Positions 8,227 to 16,722 of a DNA stretch of 64,000 nt are shown piece after piece. Source of the stretch: Ruania zhangjianzhongii (GTDB taxonomy: Bacteria; Actinomycetota; Actinomycetes; Actinomycetales; Beutenbergiaceae); contig NZ_CP042828.1 in NCBI RefSeq assembly GCF_008000995.1, positions 1,798,001 to 1,862,000 on the forward strand. Direction: 5' to 3'. Below the pieces are notes generated by a model. It made no database searches. It had not been told where the DNA came from and worked only from the letters and a program-made list of their open reading frames with translations. A program made the position numbers and the translations under genes. Each line of letters begins with the position of its first letter. Position 1 is the stretch's first letter.

Positions 8227-8937
8227 GTGACCACTGAGATCCCGGCCGCGAACCAGTCCAGCGGCGAGACGCAACCCCATGGCTACACCCTCTGGGCGGT
8301 GCTGCGCCGCGACCCGGACAGCCCCGCCGGCACCGGCCCGGACTCGGTCGCCGAGCTGGAGGCCGTGCTCACCGCAGTGCAGGCCGGCGGCGAGGTGACC
8401 GTGCGCGGGTTGTACGACGTCTCTGGCTTCAAGGCGGACGCCGACCTGATGATCTGGCTGCACGGCCCGCGCGCCGAAGCCCTGCAGGCGGCCCTGCGCG
8501 AGCTGCGCCGCACGGTGATGCTGCGCACGTTGCTGCCCACCTGGAACACGATGGGCATGCACCGAGCCGCCGAGTTCAATGCCCGGCACGTGCCCGCCTT
8601 CCTGCGTGGGGTCGAGCCTGCCGCGTGGCTGACCGTCTACCCGTTCGTCCGTACGCACCAGTGGTACCTGCTCGCCGAGGAGGAGCGCCGCACGTTGCTC
8701 GCCGACCACGGCCGTCGCGGCGCGAAGTTCACCGGTGTGCTGACCAACACCGTGGCTGCGTTCGCCCTCGGTGACTACGAGTGGATCCTACCGCTGGAGG
8801 CGGACAACCTCGATGACCTGGTGGACCTGATGCGCGACCTGCGCTACACCGAGGCCCGCAGGCACGTGCACCTGGAGACCCCGTTCTACACCGGCCGGCG
8901 GATCACCCCCGCCGAGCTCGCCGAGGTACTGGCGTGA
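8227..8937 (+). CDS. hemQ: Coproheme decarboxylase
   Basis: HemQ/ChdC converts Fe-coproporphyrin III to haem b using peroxide. The 236-residue protein is of the chlorite-dismutase-like fold: GYTLWAVLRRD, VRGLYDVSGFKADADLMIW, and TVYPFVRTHQWYLLAEEERR with the Tyr that forms the catalytic radical. The family's Arg and Lys contacts lie in VRTHQWY and GRRGAKFTGV. GTG at 8227 is preferred because TATGGT ends 7 bases upstream as a good -10 element, suggesting a leaderless message; ATG 8206 is the alternative. The stop overlaps the hemH start (GTGA). Confidence 0.93.
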   Translation: MTTEIPAANQSSGETQPHGYTLWAVLRRDPDSPAGTGPDSVAELEAVLTAVQAGGEVTVRGLYDVSGFKADADLMIWLHGPRAEALQAALRELRRTVMLRTLLPTWNTMGMHRAAEFNARHVPAFLRGVEPAAWLTVYPFVRTHQWYLLAEEERRTLLADHGRRGAKFTGVLTNTVAAFALGDYEWILPLEADNLDDLVDLMRDLRYTEARRHVHLETPFYTGRRITPAELAEVLA

Positions 8938-10169
8938 CTGCGAGCAGCCCCCACCGAGGTACGGCCGGAGTCCGGCGCGGGCGCAAACCCGCCCCTGCTG
9001 CCACCATCGCCACCGCACCCGGCGCCCTCGTGCCGGCCGCCACCTGTGCTGCGGCGCAGGGGCCGGTGCACGTGAGCGAGCCGACCGGCTACGACGCGAT
9101 CCTGCTCGCCGGCTTCGGCGGACCGGAGGGCCAGGACGACGTCATTCCGTTCCTGCGCAACGTCACCGCTGGCCGGGGCATCCCCGACGAACGGCTCGAG
9201 GACGTCGCCCACCACTACCGACACTTCGGTGGGGTGAGTCCGATCAATGCGCAGAACCGCACGCTGCGGGCAGCACTGGTCGCCGAGCTGGAGCGGCGTG
9301 AGCTGGACCTGCCGGTGTACTGGGGCAACCGCAACTGGGATCCCTATCTGAACGACGCACTCCGCGAGGCTCACGCCAACGGGCACACCAAGCTGCTGGC
9401 CATCGCCACCAGTGCGTACTCCTCCTACTCCTCCTGCCGGCAGTATCGTGAGGACCTTGCCGACGCCCTCGAGGACTCCGGCCTGACCGAGGCGCTGCAG
9501 GTGGACAAGGTGCGCCAGTTCTTCGACCACCCCGGGTTCGTCACCCCGTTCGTGGAGGGGGTGCGCGCTGGCCTGGCCGAGCTTCGCTCGCGTGGCGTGA
9601 GCAACGTCGAGGTGCTGTTCGCCACCCACTCCATCCCGAGCGTGGATGCGCAGCGGTCCGGTCCGGCCGAGCTGAGCCTGGGCGACGGCGGAGCGTACGC
9701 GGCCGAGCACGCTGCCGTGGCCGAGGTGGTCATGTCCGAGGTGGGGGCTACCGACACCCCCTGGCAGCTCGTCTACCAGTCCCGCTCCGGTCCACCGAGC
9801 CAGCCGTGGCTGGAACCGGATATCAACGACGCGATCGCCGCACTGCCCGCTGCCGGCCGAGATGCGGTGCTGATCGTTCCTCTCGGGTTCCTCTCCGACC
9901 ACATGGAAGTGCTCTGGGACCTGGACACCGAGGCCCTGGAGACCGCGGAGGAGCACCACCTGGAGGCAGTCCGCGTCCCCACGCCCGGATCACATCCGGC
10001 GTTCGTGGCCGGACTCGTGGACCTGGTGGTCGAGCGGCTGGAGGGCGCCCGAGCCGCTGACCGGCCCGCCCTGACCTCCCTCGGGCCCTGGCCGGACATC
10101 TGCCGCCCCGGCTGCTGCGAGAACGTCCGCCGCGGGTTCCGGCCCGCGGTCGCCGGGCTGGCGCCGTGA
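8934..10169 (+). CDS. hemH: Coproporphyrin III ferrochelatase
   Basis: It inserts Fe2+ into coproporphyrin III (CpfC) before HemQ acts. At 411 residues it is longer than most because of about 45 extra, low-complexity residues before YDAILLAGFGGPEGQDDV. The catalytic His lies in LFATHSIPS and the acidic metal path in GFLSDHMEVLWDLD. Actinobacterial ferrochelatases bind a [2Fe-2S] cluster; candidate ligands here are Cys168 (SSYSSCRQY) and Cys390, Cys394 and Cys395 (CRPGCC). Start GTG 8934 overlaps the hemQ stop; a GTG about 45 codons later is possible for a shorter form. Confidence 0.93.
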   Translation: MTASSPHRGTAGVRRGRKPAPAATIATAPGALVPAATCAAAQGPVHVSEPTGYDAILLAGFGGPEGQDDVIPFLRNVTAGRGIPDERLEDVAHHYRHFGGVSPINAQNRTLRAALVAELERRELDLPVYWGNRNWDPYLNDALREAHANGHTKLLAIATSAYSSYSSCRQYREDLADALEDSGLTEALQVDKVRQFFDHPGFVTPFVEGVRAGLAELRSRGVSNVEVLFATHSIPSVDAQRSGPAELSLGDGGAYAAEHAAVAEVVMSEVGATDTPWQLVYQSRSGPPSQPWLEPDINDAIAALPAAGRDAVLIVPLGFLSDHMEVLWDLDTEALETAEEHHLEAVRVPTPGSHPAFVAGLVDLVVERLEGARAADRPALTSLGPWPDICRPGCCENVRRGFRPAVAGLAP

Positions 10170-11158
10170 CCACGCTCGGACCGGCAGCGGCGGCCGGCGC
10201 TTCGTCCGGTGCCGTGCGTGTGGGCACCCGCGCCTCGCACCTGGCGCAGACCCAGACGGCCACTGTCGTCGATGCGCTGACCGCCGCTGGTCTGCAGGTG
10301 CAGACCGTGGCGATGACCAGCGACGGCGACCGCACCCGCGCCTCGCTGGCCAGCCTGGGCGGCACCGGCGTGTTCGCCGCGAACCTGCGCCGGGCGCTGC
10401 TCGCCGACGAGTGCGATGCCGTGGTGCACTCGCTCAAGGATCTGCCCACCACACCGCACCCGGGCCTGCGGATCGCCGCCACCCCGGCGCGCGAGGACGC
10501 CCGCGATGTGCTCTGCGCCCGAGACGGTCTGACCGTGGCCACGCTCCCGGAAGGGGCCAGGGTGGGCACCGGGTCACCGCGGCGCGGCGCCCAGCTGCGC
10601 ACCCGGCGGCCCGACCTGCAGGTGGTCGACATCCGCGGCAACGTCCAGACCCGACTCGGCTACGTCACTGCCGGTGAGCTGGACGCTGTGGTGCTGGCCG
10701 CCGCCGGACTGCGCCGGGTGGAACTCACCGACGCGATCACCGAGTACCTGCCGCTGGCCGACTGGCCCGCCGCACCGGGGCAGGGGGTGCTCGCCGTGGA
10801 GGTCCGTGACGGTGAGGACCGCGACGATCTACTCGCGGCCCTGGCTGCGATCCACGACGAGGCCTCCTGGGCTGCGGCCACTGCGGAGCGTGCCGTGCTC
10901 GCCCGGCTGGAGGCCGGCTGCGCCGCCCCGGTAGCAGCGCATGCGTGGCTCACTGGTGCGGCGAACACTGATTCTCCCGACGACGGGAGCCTGCCGGGCA
11001 CGCTGCGGCTGCACGCCGCGGCTTATCACCCCACCGAGGTGCAGACCCTCCGCGCGGACGGTACAGCGGGCCTTGAGGACGCTACGGCGCTCGGACGCCG
11101 GCTGGCCGAGGAACTCCTCGCCGCCGGCGCCGGAGACTGGATCAGCCCGACCCGATGA
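10166..11158 (+). CDS. hemC: Hydroxymethylbilane synthase (porphobilinogen deaminase)
   Basis: It polymerises four porphobilinogen units to hydroxymethylbilane. The 330-residue protein opens with the VRVGTRASHLAQTQT block, has VVHSLKDLPTT and the VGTGSPRRGAQL / IRGNVQTRL substrate-binding arginines, and carries the dipyrromethane-binding Cys252 in RLEAGCAAPVA. The N-terminus has about 15 extra residues. The start overlaps the hemH stop (GTGA) and the stop overlaps the hemD ATG, so hemQ-H-C-D form a tightly coupled translation unit. Confidence 0.95.
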   Translation: MTTLGPAAAAGASSGAVRVGTRASHLAQTQTATVVDALTAAGLQVQTVAMTSDGDRTRASLASLGGTGVFAANLRRALLADECDAVVHSLKDLPTTPHPGLRIAATPAREDARDVLCARDGLTVATLPEGARVGTGSPRRGAQLRTRRPDLQVVDIRGNVQTRLGYVTAGELDAVVLAAAGLRRVELTDAITEYLPLADWPAAPGQGVLAVEVRDGEDRDDLLAALAAIHDEASWAAATAERAVLARLEAGCAAPVAAHAWLTGAANTDSPDDGSLPGTLRLHAAAYHPTEVQTLRADGTAGLEDATALGRRLAEELLAAGAGDWISPTR

Positions 11159-11895
11159 CCACCTCGACCCCGGCCGACGGCCCTGTGGTGCTCGTACCCC
11201 GCGGCGGCGCGTGGGGTGAGCGGGTGGCGGACCTGCTCCACAGCTGGGGCGCCCAGCCGTGGATCCTGCCGATGATCCACACCGAGCCTGTCGGCAGCCC
11301 GGAGCTGACGGCCGGGCAAGCAGAGCTGGCGGCAGGGCGCTACGACTGGGTGGCGATCACCTCCGCCGCAGCCGTGCCGGCACTTCCGGCCACAGTGGAC
11401 GCCCGTATCGCCGCCGTGGGGCCGGCCACGGCGACGGCGCTACGCGAGGCGGGCTACGCCGTCGAGAAGGTGCCGCCCGGCCCGGACTACTCCGCCGAGG
11501 CGATGCTGGCGCACTGGCACCCCACCGGGCGGGTCCTGCTGCTGCACTCCGACCTGGCCGGGCCCACTCTCGCTGACGGTCTGCGCGAGGCGGGAGCTCA
11601 GGTGCAGGCGGTTGTGGCCTACCGGACGGTGGCCACGGAGCTGACCGCCGCCGAGGCTGGCGACCTGCGCACCGGCCGCGCAGCAGCTGCTCTGGCCACC
11701 AGCGGGTCCGTCGCGCGGGCATTGGCAGCGGCACAGGTGGCTCCGGCGACCCGGATTGCCTGCCTCGGCCCCCGCACCGCTACTGTGGCCCGCCAGTGCG
11801 GGCTCGAGGTCGCCCTCATTGCCCCGCAGCAGCAGCTCGAAGCGCTCGTCGAGGGCCTCCGGCAGCTGTACACCCCAGACTCCGTAGAGGACTGA
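11155..11895 (+). CDS. hemD: Uroporphyrinogen-III synthase
   Basis: It cyclises hydroxymethylbilane with inversion of ring D. The 246-residue sequence is of the diverged HemD type: VVLVPRGGAWGERVADLLHSWG at the start, YDWVAITSAAAVPAL in the middle of domain one, and ATSGSVARAL and IACLGPRTATVARQCGLEV near the C-terminus. Identification rests on these weak motifs and on the position between hemC and hemB, which is normal for this enzyme. The start overlaps the hemC stop. Confidence 0.9.
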   Translation: MTTSTPADGPVVLVPRGGAWGERVADLLHSWGAQPWILPMIHTEPVGSPELTAGQAELAAGRYDWVAITSAAAVPALPATVDARIAAVGPATATALREAGYAVEKVPPGPDYSAEAMLAHWHPTGRVLLLHSDLAGPTLADGLREAGAQVQAVVAYRTVATELTAAEAGDLRTGRAAAALATSGSVARALAAAQVAPATRIACLGPRTATVARQCGLEVALIAPQQQLEALVEGLRQLYTPDSVED

Positions 11896-11898
11896 GCC

Positions 11899-12876
11899 AT
11901 GCACATCCGCCCCCGCCGGCTCCGGCAGAACGCGCCGATCCGCCGGCTGACTGCGCAGACTCGACTGCACCCGGCCCAGCTGGTGCTGCCGATGTTCGTC
12001 ACCGAAGCCGACGAGCCCCGGGAGATCAGCTCCATGCCCGGTGTACAGCAGCACTCTGTGGACTCGCTGCGCCGGGCCGCCGCCGAGGCCGCCGACGCCG
12101 GGATCGGGGGGGTGATGCTGTTCGGTGTGCCGAACGTGCGCGACGGGCGAGGGTCCGGTGCCGACGACCCCGGCGGCATCCTGAACCGCGCCACGGCCGC
12201 GCTCGCCGCCGAGGTGGGGGAGCGCCTGGTGGTGCAGACCGATCTGTGCCTGGACGAGTTCACCGACCACGGCCACTGCGGAGTGCTGGACGAGACCGGC
12301 CGGGTGGACAACGACGCCACGCTGGAGCGGTATGTGTCCATGGCGCTGGCGCAGGCCGACGCCGGCTCCGGGCTGCTCGGCCTGTCCGGAATGATGGACG
12401 GCCAGGTCGCCGCGGTGCGCGCCGGACTGGACGCAGCAGGGCACACCGACGTTCCCCTGCTCGGCTACGCCGCCAAGTACGCCTCCGCGTTCTACGGGCC
12501 GTTCCGGGAGGCGGTGGACTCCGCACTGGTGGGCGATCGGCGTACCTACCAGCTTGATCCTGCCAACCGCCGGGAGGGGCTGCGGGAGGCGCTGCTGGAC
12601 GTCGACGAGGGGGCCGACGTGGTGATGGTGAAACCGGCATCGGGCTATCTGGACGTGCTCGCCGACGTTGCCGCCGCCAGCGAGGTGCCGGTCTGGGCCT
12701 ATCAGGTCTCCGGCGAGTACGCGATGATCGAGGCCGCCGCCCAGCAGGGCTGGATCGAGCGGGACCGGGCGATCGCGGAGAGCGTGCTGAGCATCGTGCG
12801 TGCCGGTGCCGAGGCCGTGCTGACCTACTGGGCCGTGGAGCTGGCCGAGACGCTGAACCGAGGAGAGGAGCTCTAG
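11899..12876 (+). CDS. hemB: Delta-aminolevulinic acid dehydratase (porphobilinogen synthase)
   Basis: It condenses two aminolevulinates to porphobilinogen. The 325-residue protein has the two Schiff-base lysines: Lys193 in [14 protein letters not shown] and Lys245 in [12 protein letters not shown]. The metal-site segment reads [14 protein letters not shown], with Asp in place of the middle Cys of the three-Cys zinc enzymes, the pattern common in actinobacteria and thought to go with magnesium dependence. It begins 3 bases after the hemD stop and ends directly at the hemL start. Confidence 0.95.
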   Translation: MHIRPRRLRQNAPIRRLTAQTRLHPAQLVLPMFVTEADEPREISSMPGVQQHSVDSLRRAAAEAADAGIGGVMLFGVPNVRDGRGSGADDPGGILNRATAALAAEVGERLVVQTDLCLDEFTDHGHCGVLDETGRVDNDATLERYVSMALAQADAGSGLLGLSGMMDGQVAAVRAGLDAAGHTDVPLLGYAAKYASAFYGPFREAVDSALVGDRRTYQLDPANRREGLREALLDVDEGADVVMVKPASGYLDVLADVAAASEVPVWAYQVSGEYAMIEAAAQQGWIERDRAIAESVLSIVRAGAEAVLTYWAVELAETLNRGEEL

Positions 12877-14187
12877 ATGAGCATGATCGACCGCGCCCGG
12901 GCTGTGATCCCTGGCGGTGTGAGCTCACCGGTACGAGCGTTCGCTGGAGTGGGCGGGGACCCGCTGTTCCTCACCTCGGCCGCCGGTGCGTACGTGCGCG
13001 ATACCGACGGGCGGGAGTATGTGGACCTGGTCGGCTCCTGGGGTCCGGCGATCCTCGGGCACGCGCACCCGGCCGTGGTGCAGGCCGTGCAGGAGGCCGC
13101 CGGGCGGGCGCTGTCCTTCGGCGCGCCGACGCTGGCCGAGGTGGAGCTCGCCGAGGCGATCCGGGGCCGGGTGGCGCCGGCGGAGAGGGTCCGGCTGGTC
13201 TCCACCGGGACCGAGGCGACGATGACCGCGATCCGGCTGGCCCGCGGCTTCACCGGTCGGGACAAGGTGATCAAGTTCGCCGGGCACTACCACGGGCACT
13301 CCGACGGACTGCTCGCCGACGCCGGGTCCGGGGTGGCGACACTGTCGATTCCGGGGTCCGCCGGGGTGCCGGAGGCGTTCGCGGCGCAGACCATCGTGCT
13401 GCCCTACAACGACACCGATGCCGTGCGGGCCGCGTTCGAGGCACACCCGGGGCAGATTGCCGCGGTGATCACCGAGGCCGCCGCCGCGAACATGGGGGTG
13501 GTGGCTCCGGATCCGGGTTTCAACGCGTTCCTGGCCGAGGCTTCCCGGGAGAACGGCGCACTGCTGATCGCCGACGAGGTGCTCACCGGGTTCCGGGTGC
13601 ACCAGGCCGGCTGGTGGGGACTGGAGGGCGGCTGGACGCCGGACCTGCTCACCTTCGGCAAGGTGATCGGCGGGGGACTACCGGTCGCAGCAGTCGCCGG
13701 CCGCGCCGAGGTGATGCACGCCCTGGCCCCGACCGGGCCGGTGTACCAGGCCGGAACCCTCTCCGGGAACCCCGTGGCCGTGGCGGCCGGGCTGGCCACC
13801 CTGACCCACGCGGACGAGGCCGTGTATGCGCGGATGGACTCCGTGGCCGAGGTGATCGCCGCCGGTGTGGCCCAGGCACTGTCCGCTGAGGGCGTTGCCG
13901 TGGCGACCCAGCGCGCCGGGAACCTGTTCTCGTTCGCGTTCGGCACGCCGGAAGCGAGTGGCTGGACCGGGCCAGGGCCGCGGGACTATGACCAGGTGCG
14001 GGCGGCGCAGTCCTGGCGCTACCCGCCGTTCTTCCACGCGATGCTCGAGGCCGGGGTGAACCTGCCACCGTCACCGTTCGAGGCGTGGTTCGTCTCCGCC
14101 GCGCACGACGATGAGGCGGTCGAGGCGATCCTGGACGCGCTCCCGGCCGCAGCGCGGGCCGCCGCCACCGCCAACCCGCCCGCCTGA
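12877..14187 (+). CDS. hemL: Glutamate-1-semialdehyde 2,1-aminomutase
   Basis: A PLP enzyme of 436 residues that converts the HemA product to 5-aminolevulinate. It carries [12 protein letters not shown] at the N-terminus, [15 protein letters not shown] for phosphate binding, [11 protein letters not shown] with the PLP-ring Asp, and Lys262 in [14 protein letters not shown] as the internal aldimine lysine. AGGAGAGGAG precedes the ATG at 12877; an in-frame ATG six bases later is an alternative. It is the last hem gene of the rightward run. Confidence 0.96.
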   Translation: MSMIDRARAVIPGGVSSPVRAFAGVGGDPLFLTSAAGAYVRDTDGREYVDLVGSWGPAILGHAHPAVVQAVQEAAGRALSFGAPTLAEVELAEAIRGRVAPAERVRLVSTGTEATMTAIRLARGFTGRDKVIKFAGHYHGHSDGLLADAGSGVATLSIPGSAGVPEAFAAQTIVLPYNDTDAVRAAFEAHPGQIAAVITEAAAANMGVVAPDPGFNAFLAEASRENGALLIADEVLTGFRVHQAGWWGLEGGWTPDLLTFGKVIGGGLPVAAVAGRAEVMHALAPTGPVYQAGTLSGNPVAVAAGLATLTHADEAVYARMDSVAEVIAAGVAQALSAEGVAVATQRAGNLFSFAFGTPEASGWTGPGPRDYDQVRAAQSWRYPPFFHAMLEAGVNLPPSPFEAWFVSAAHDDEAVEAILDALPAAARAAATANPPA

Positions 14188-14199
14188 GAGACTGGGCCC

Positions 14200-15033
14200 A
14201 TGACCATTTCTCCTGTTCCCACGCTGACCCTGCGTAACGACGTCACCATCCCTGCTCTGGGCATGGGCACCTGGCCGATGGATGACACCGAGGTGGCTGG
14301 CGCCGTCGAGACCGCGATCGGAATCGGCTACCGGCTGCTGGACACGGCAGAGAACTACCGCAACGAAGAGGGGGTGGGTGAAGGGCTGCGCCGCTCCGGG
14401 ATCGACCGCGGCGAGGTGTTCCTCACCACCAAGTTCAACGAGCGCTGGCACTCCTACGACGGTGCCCGGGCTGCCTTCGAGAACAGTGCGACCAAGCTCG
14501 GTGTGGACTACATCGACCTGCTGATGATCCACTGGCCGCGCCCGGCCGTGGGCGGTTTCGTGGCTGCCATGCGTGGGCTGGCCGCCCTGCGCGAGGACGG
14601 TCTGATCCGCGCGGTCGGTGCCTCGAACTTCGCCCCGGCGCACCTGCGGGCGGCGATCGACGCCGGTGTGGTGCCGGAGGTGAACCAGATTCGGCGCGAC
14701 CCGTACAACCCGCGCCGCAGTGAGCTCGCGTTCCATGCCGACCATGGCATCGTCACCGAGTCGTACTCACCGATCGGCCGGGCGGGTGAGCTGCTGGCAG
14801 ATCCGGTGATCACCGAGATCGCCCGCGCTCACGGGCGTACCGCCGCCCAGGTAGTGCTGCGCTGGCACACCCAGACTGGTGCGCTGCCGATACCGAAGTC
14901 TGCGGATGCGGGCCGGTTGGCGGAGAACTTCGCGATCTTCGACTTCGAGCTGACCGGGGAAGATCTGGACCGGATCGCCGGTCTGGACGCGGGGGACCCG
15001 CATGTGCCGGACGTGGAGGTCGCCGGGCACTGA
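14200..15033 (+). CDS. Aldo/keto reductase
   Basis: An NADPH-dependent carbonyl reductase of 277 residues. The catalytic tetrad is visible: Asp and Tyr in LLDTAENYRNEEGV, Lys in VFLTTKFNER and His in LLMIHWPRP. The cofactor-binding end is ALPIPKSADAGRLAENFAIFDFEL. It resembles the 2,5-diketo-gluconate reductase subgroup, but the true substrate is unknown. It starts 12 bases after hemL on the same strand and may read through from that operon. Its TGA is also the first three bases of a tandem repeat. Confidence 0.9.
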   Translation: MTISPVPTLTLRNDVTIPALGMGTWPMDDTEVAGAVETAIGIGYRLLDTAENYRNEEGVGEGLRRSGIDRGEVFLTTKFNERWHSYDGARAAFENSATKLGVDYIDLLMIHWPRPAVGGFVAAMRGLAALREDGLIRAVGASNFAPAHLRAAIDAGVVPEVNQIRRDPYNPRRSELAFHADHGIVTESYSPIGRAGELLADPVITEIARAHGRTAAQVVLRWHTQTGALPIPKSADAGRLAENFAIFDFELTGEDLDRIAGLDAGDPHVPDVEVAGH

Positions 15034-15170
15034 GGTTCGGACGGGCACTGAGGTTCGGACGGCACAGAGGTTCGGACGGCACAGAGGTTCGGCTGGGCAC
15101 TGAGGTTCGGCTGGGCACTGAGGTTCGGACGGCACAGAGGTTCGGACGGCACTGAGGTTCGGCTGGGCAC
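15031..15170. repeat. Minisatellite of eight 17-18 bp units
   Basis: Eight head-to-tail copies of (t/a)gaggttcgg(a/ct)gg(g)cac run from 15031 to 15170, alternating between 17 and 18 bases and between two internal variants (ggacggcac and ggctgggcac). The first copy begins with the aldo/keto reductase stop codon, and the preceding codons also end in ggcac, so the array may have grown from the gene end. A degenerate half unit follows at 15171. Because the unit length is not a multiple of three, all frames are open on the complementary strand for a stretch, which produces spurious reading frames. Confidence 0.95.
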
Positions 15171-15256
15171 TGAGCCGGGGCCGGGCGCCGAGCCGTGAGC
15201 GGGCCCCTGAACCGCGGGCCGGCGCGGGCCACTCGTGCTGCGCCGGCCACGGTTGC

Positions 15257-15598
15257 TCATTCCCGGGGCAGGTTCTCCGCCACGTCCTTGAGCCGGGCCA
15301 GACGGGCGTCCCAGCCCCGGCCGATCGTTTCCAGCTGTTCGGCCAGCTCAGTGAGGCGGGACCCGAGCGCGCGGTAGCGCACCTCTCGTCCGGCGCGCTC
15401 GCGGTCGGCCAACCCCACCTGCGCCAGCAGCTCCAGATGCTTGGCGATCGCCTGTCGGCTCACCGGGAGCTCGCGGGCAAGCTCACTGGCCGACGCTGCT
15501 CGCGCACCGAGGAGAGCGAGGATCTGCCAGCGGGTCTCATCGCCCAGCACGGCGCACAGCTCCACGACAGATCCGTCGACGGCGGGACTCGTGGTCAT
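15257..15598 (-). CDS. ArsR-family transcriptional repressor
   Basis: A 113-residue winged-helix regulator: VVELCAVLGDETRWQILALL at the start, recognition helix in ELPVSRQAIAKHLELLAQVGL, and a wing in REVRYRALGSRLTELAEQLE. No metal-binding ELCVCDL motif is present, as in the ArsR members paired with SRPBCC proteins. Its ATG overlaps the stop of the SRPBCC gene (ATGA), so the two are co-transcribed. The dyads upstream of the SRPBCC gene are the likely operator. A degraded paralogue lies at 33.4-33.7 kb. Confidence 0.9.
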   Translation of the reverse strand: MTTSPAVDGSVVELCAVLGDETRWQILALLGARAASASELARELPVSRQAIAKHLELLAQVGLADRERAGREVRYRALGSRLTELAEQLETIGRGWDARLARLKDVAENLPRE

Positions 15599-16614
15599 CG
15601 GATCACCTCGCCGGCCGAGCCGGTCAGGTCGGCCGAGCCGGTCAGGTCGGCTGTGCCGGTCGGGCTGCTCGCGCCGCGCGAGGCGGCCACGCCACTTTCG
15701 CGATCCGAGCTGGTCACGTAGGCGGCGAAGGAGTCCAGCACGCTGTTCCAGCCACTCACGTTCTCCTCCATCGCTTCGCGGCGGGCGGCCGCTGCCCGGC
15801 GAGTGAAACCGGACTCGACGACCGTGACCAGGGTGGCTGCGCCGTCGTCGGCGAGGATGAACCGCACCGAGGTCAGAGTGTCGTTCTCCTCCAGGCCCCA
15901 GCTGAGGGCGAACACCGCGGGTGGGTCGAGCTGGTCGATGCGCACCGCGAACGAGTCGCCCTCCCAGAAGAAGCGTCCCACCGAACCCGGCGTCCAGCCG
16001 TCCGGGAACTCGGTGGGGTGACCCCACCAGGTGGTGAGGTGCTCCGGCGTGGTCAGGGCCGTCCACACAGTCGCGCGGGAGGCATCGATTCGTACGCTGC
16101 GGTGGATGGTTCCGGCGTCCAGGTCTGCGGTCGCGGGCTCGCCCAGACGAGTGAGGGAGGCGGCGTAGGCCACCAGCTCGTCCAGTTCCTCGGTCCAGCC
16201 GGAGGCGTTGTCCTCCATCGCCGCTCGGCGCCCGACTGCTGTGCCGAGCGTGTCGAACCCGGACTCGACCACCCGGAGGACGGTCTGGCCGGCGTCTTCG
16301 GTGAGGGTGAAGGACGCCGTGGTGGAGTTGTCCTCTCGGATCGGTTCTCCCGGTGCGCCCCAGATGAACGTGAACTCCGCAGTGGGGGAGAAGGTGATGA
16401 CCCGTACCGGGAACACTCCGTGGCCTTGCCAGCCGAAACTGCCCTCGGCTCCGGCGTGCACACCGTCCGGGAAGGTCGCGCTCTGTCCGAACCAGCCGGC
16501 GATGTGCTCCGCCGTGGTGAGCGCGGCCCAGACGACCTCGCGCGGGGCGTCGATCCGGATCTCCCGTTCGACGGTGAAGGACTCGTCGTAGATGGTGGCG
16601 GGTGGATTCGACAT
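15595..16614 (-). CDS. Two-domain SRPBCC (AHSA1/START-like) protein
   Basis: A 339-residue protein with two successive SRPBCC/AHSA1-type ligand-binding domains (about residues 12-145 and 160-295). Each starts with I-x-I-D-A-x-R-x-x-V-W-x-A-L-T-T and has the x-x-W-(W/F)-G and F-P-D-G turns, so the domains appear to be an internal duplication. The C-terminal tail contains short ADLTGS repeats encoded by an 18-bp direct repeat. The role is unknown; such proteins often accompany ArsR regulators. The ATG at 16614 has GGGAG seven bases upstream. Confidence 0.85.
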   Translation of the reverse strand: MSNPPATIYDESFTVEREIRIDAPREVVWAALTTAEHIAGWFGQSATFPDGVHAGAEGSFGWQGHGVFPVRVITFSPTAEFTFIWGAPGEPIREDNSTTASFTLTEDAGQTVLRVVESGFDTLGTAVGRRAAMEDNASGWTEELDELVAYAASLTRLGEPATADLDAGTIHRSVRIDASRATVWTALTTPEHLTTWWGHPTEFPDGWTPGSVGRFFWEGDSFAVRIDQLDPPAVFALSWGLEENDTLTSVRFILADDGAATLVTVVESGFTRRAAAARREAMEENVSGWNSVLDSFAAYVTSSDRESGVAASRGASSPTGTADLTGSADLTGSAGEVIR

Positions 16615-16627
16615 TTCAGCTCCCTCA

Positions 16628-16690
16628 TGCAATTGATTGATTGCAACTGAGAGTAGAGCGTTCAGCACCGATGCGCAACTGGCTAGTTGC
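16628..16690. promoter_or_regulatory. Two inverted repeats, probable ArsR operator
   Basis: Just upstream of the SRPBCC-arsR start lie TGCAAT-N6-ATTGCA (16628-16645) and GCAACT-N4-AGTTGC (16675-16690), both with perfect arms and sharing the element TTGCAA(T/C). Local AT content is well above the surroundings. The spacing to the ATG at 16614 places them in the promoter. Binding by the downstream ArsR protein is inference. Confidence 0.6.
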
Positions 16691-16722
16691 AAGTTGTGCT
16701 GCTCTGTTCGATTCCTCGCCGT

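Noticed and set aside
7267-8709. 480-codon version of the acetyltransferase
   Set aside because: The first 197 codons are antisense to hemQ and lack acetyltransferase features; the GTG at 8118 starts the real protein.
15031-15260. Minus-strand frames with repeated Cys-Arg-Pro-Asn-Leu motifs
   Set aside because: They are translations of the 17/18-bp minisatellite, which is open in several frames, without start-site support.
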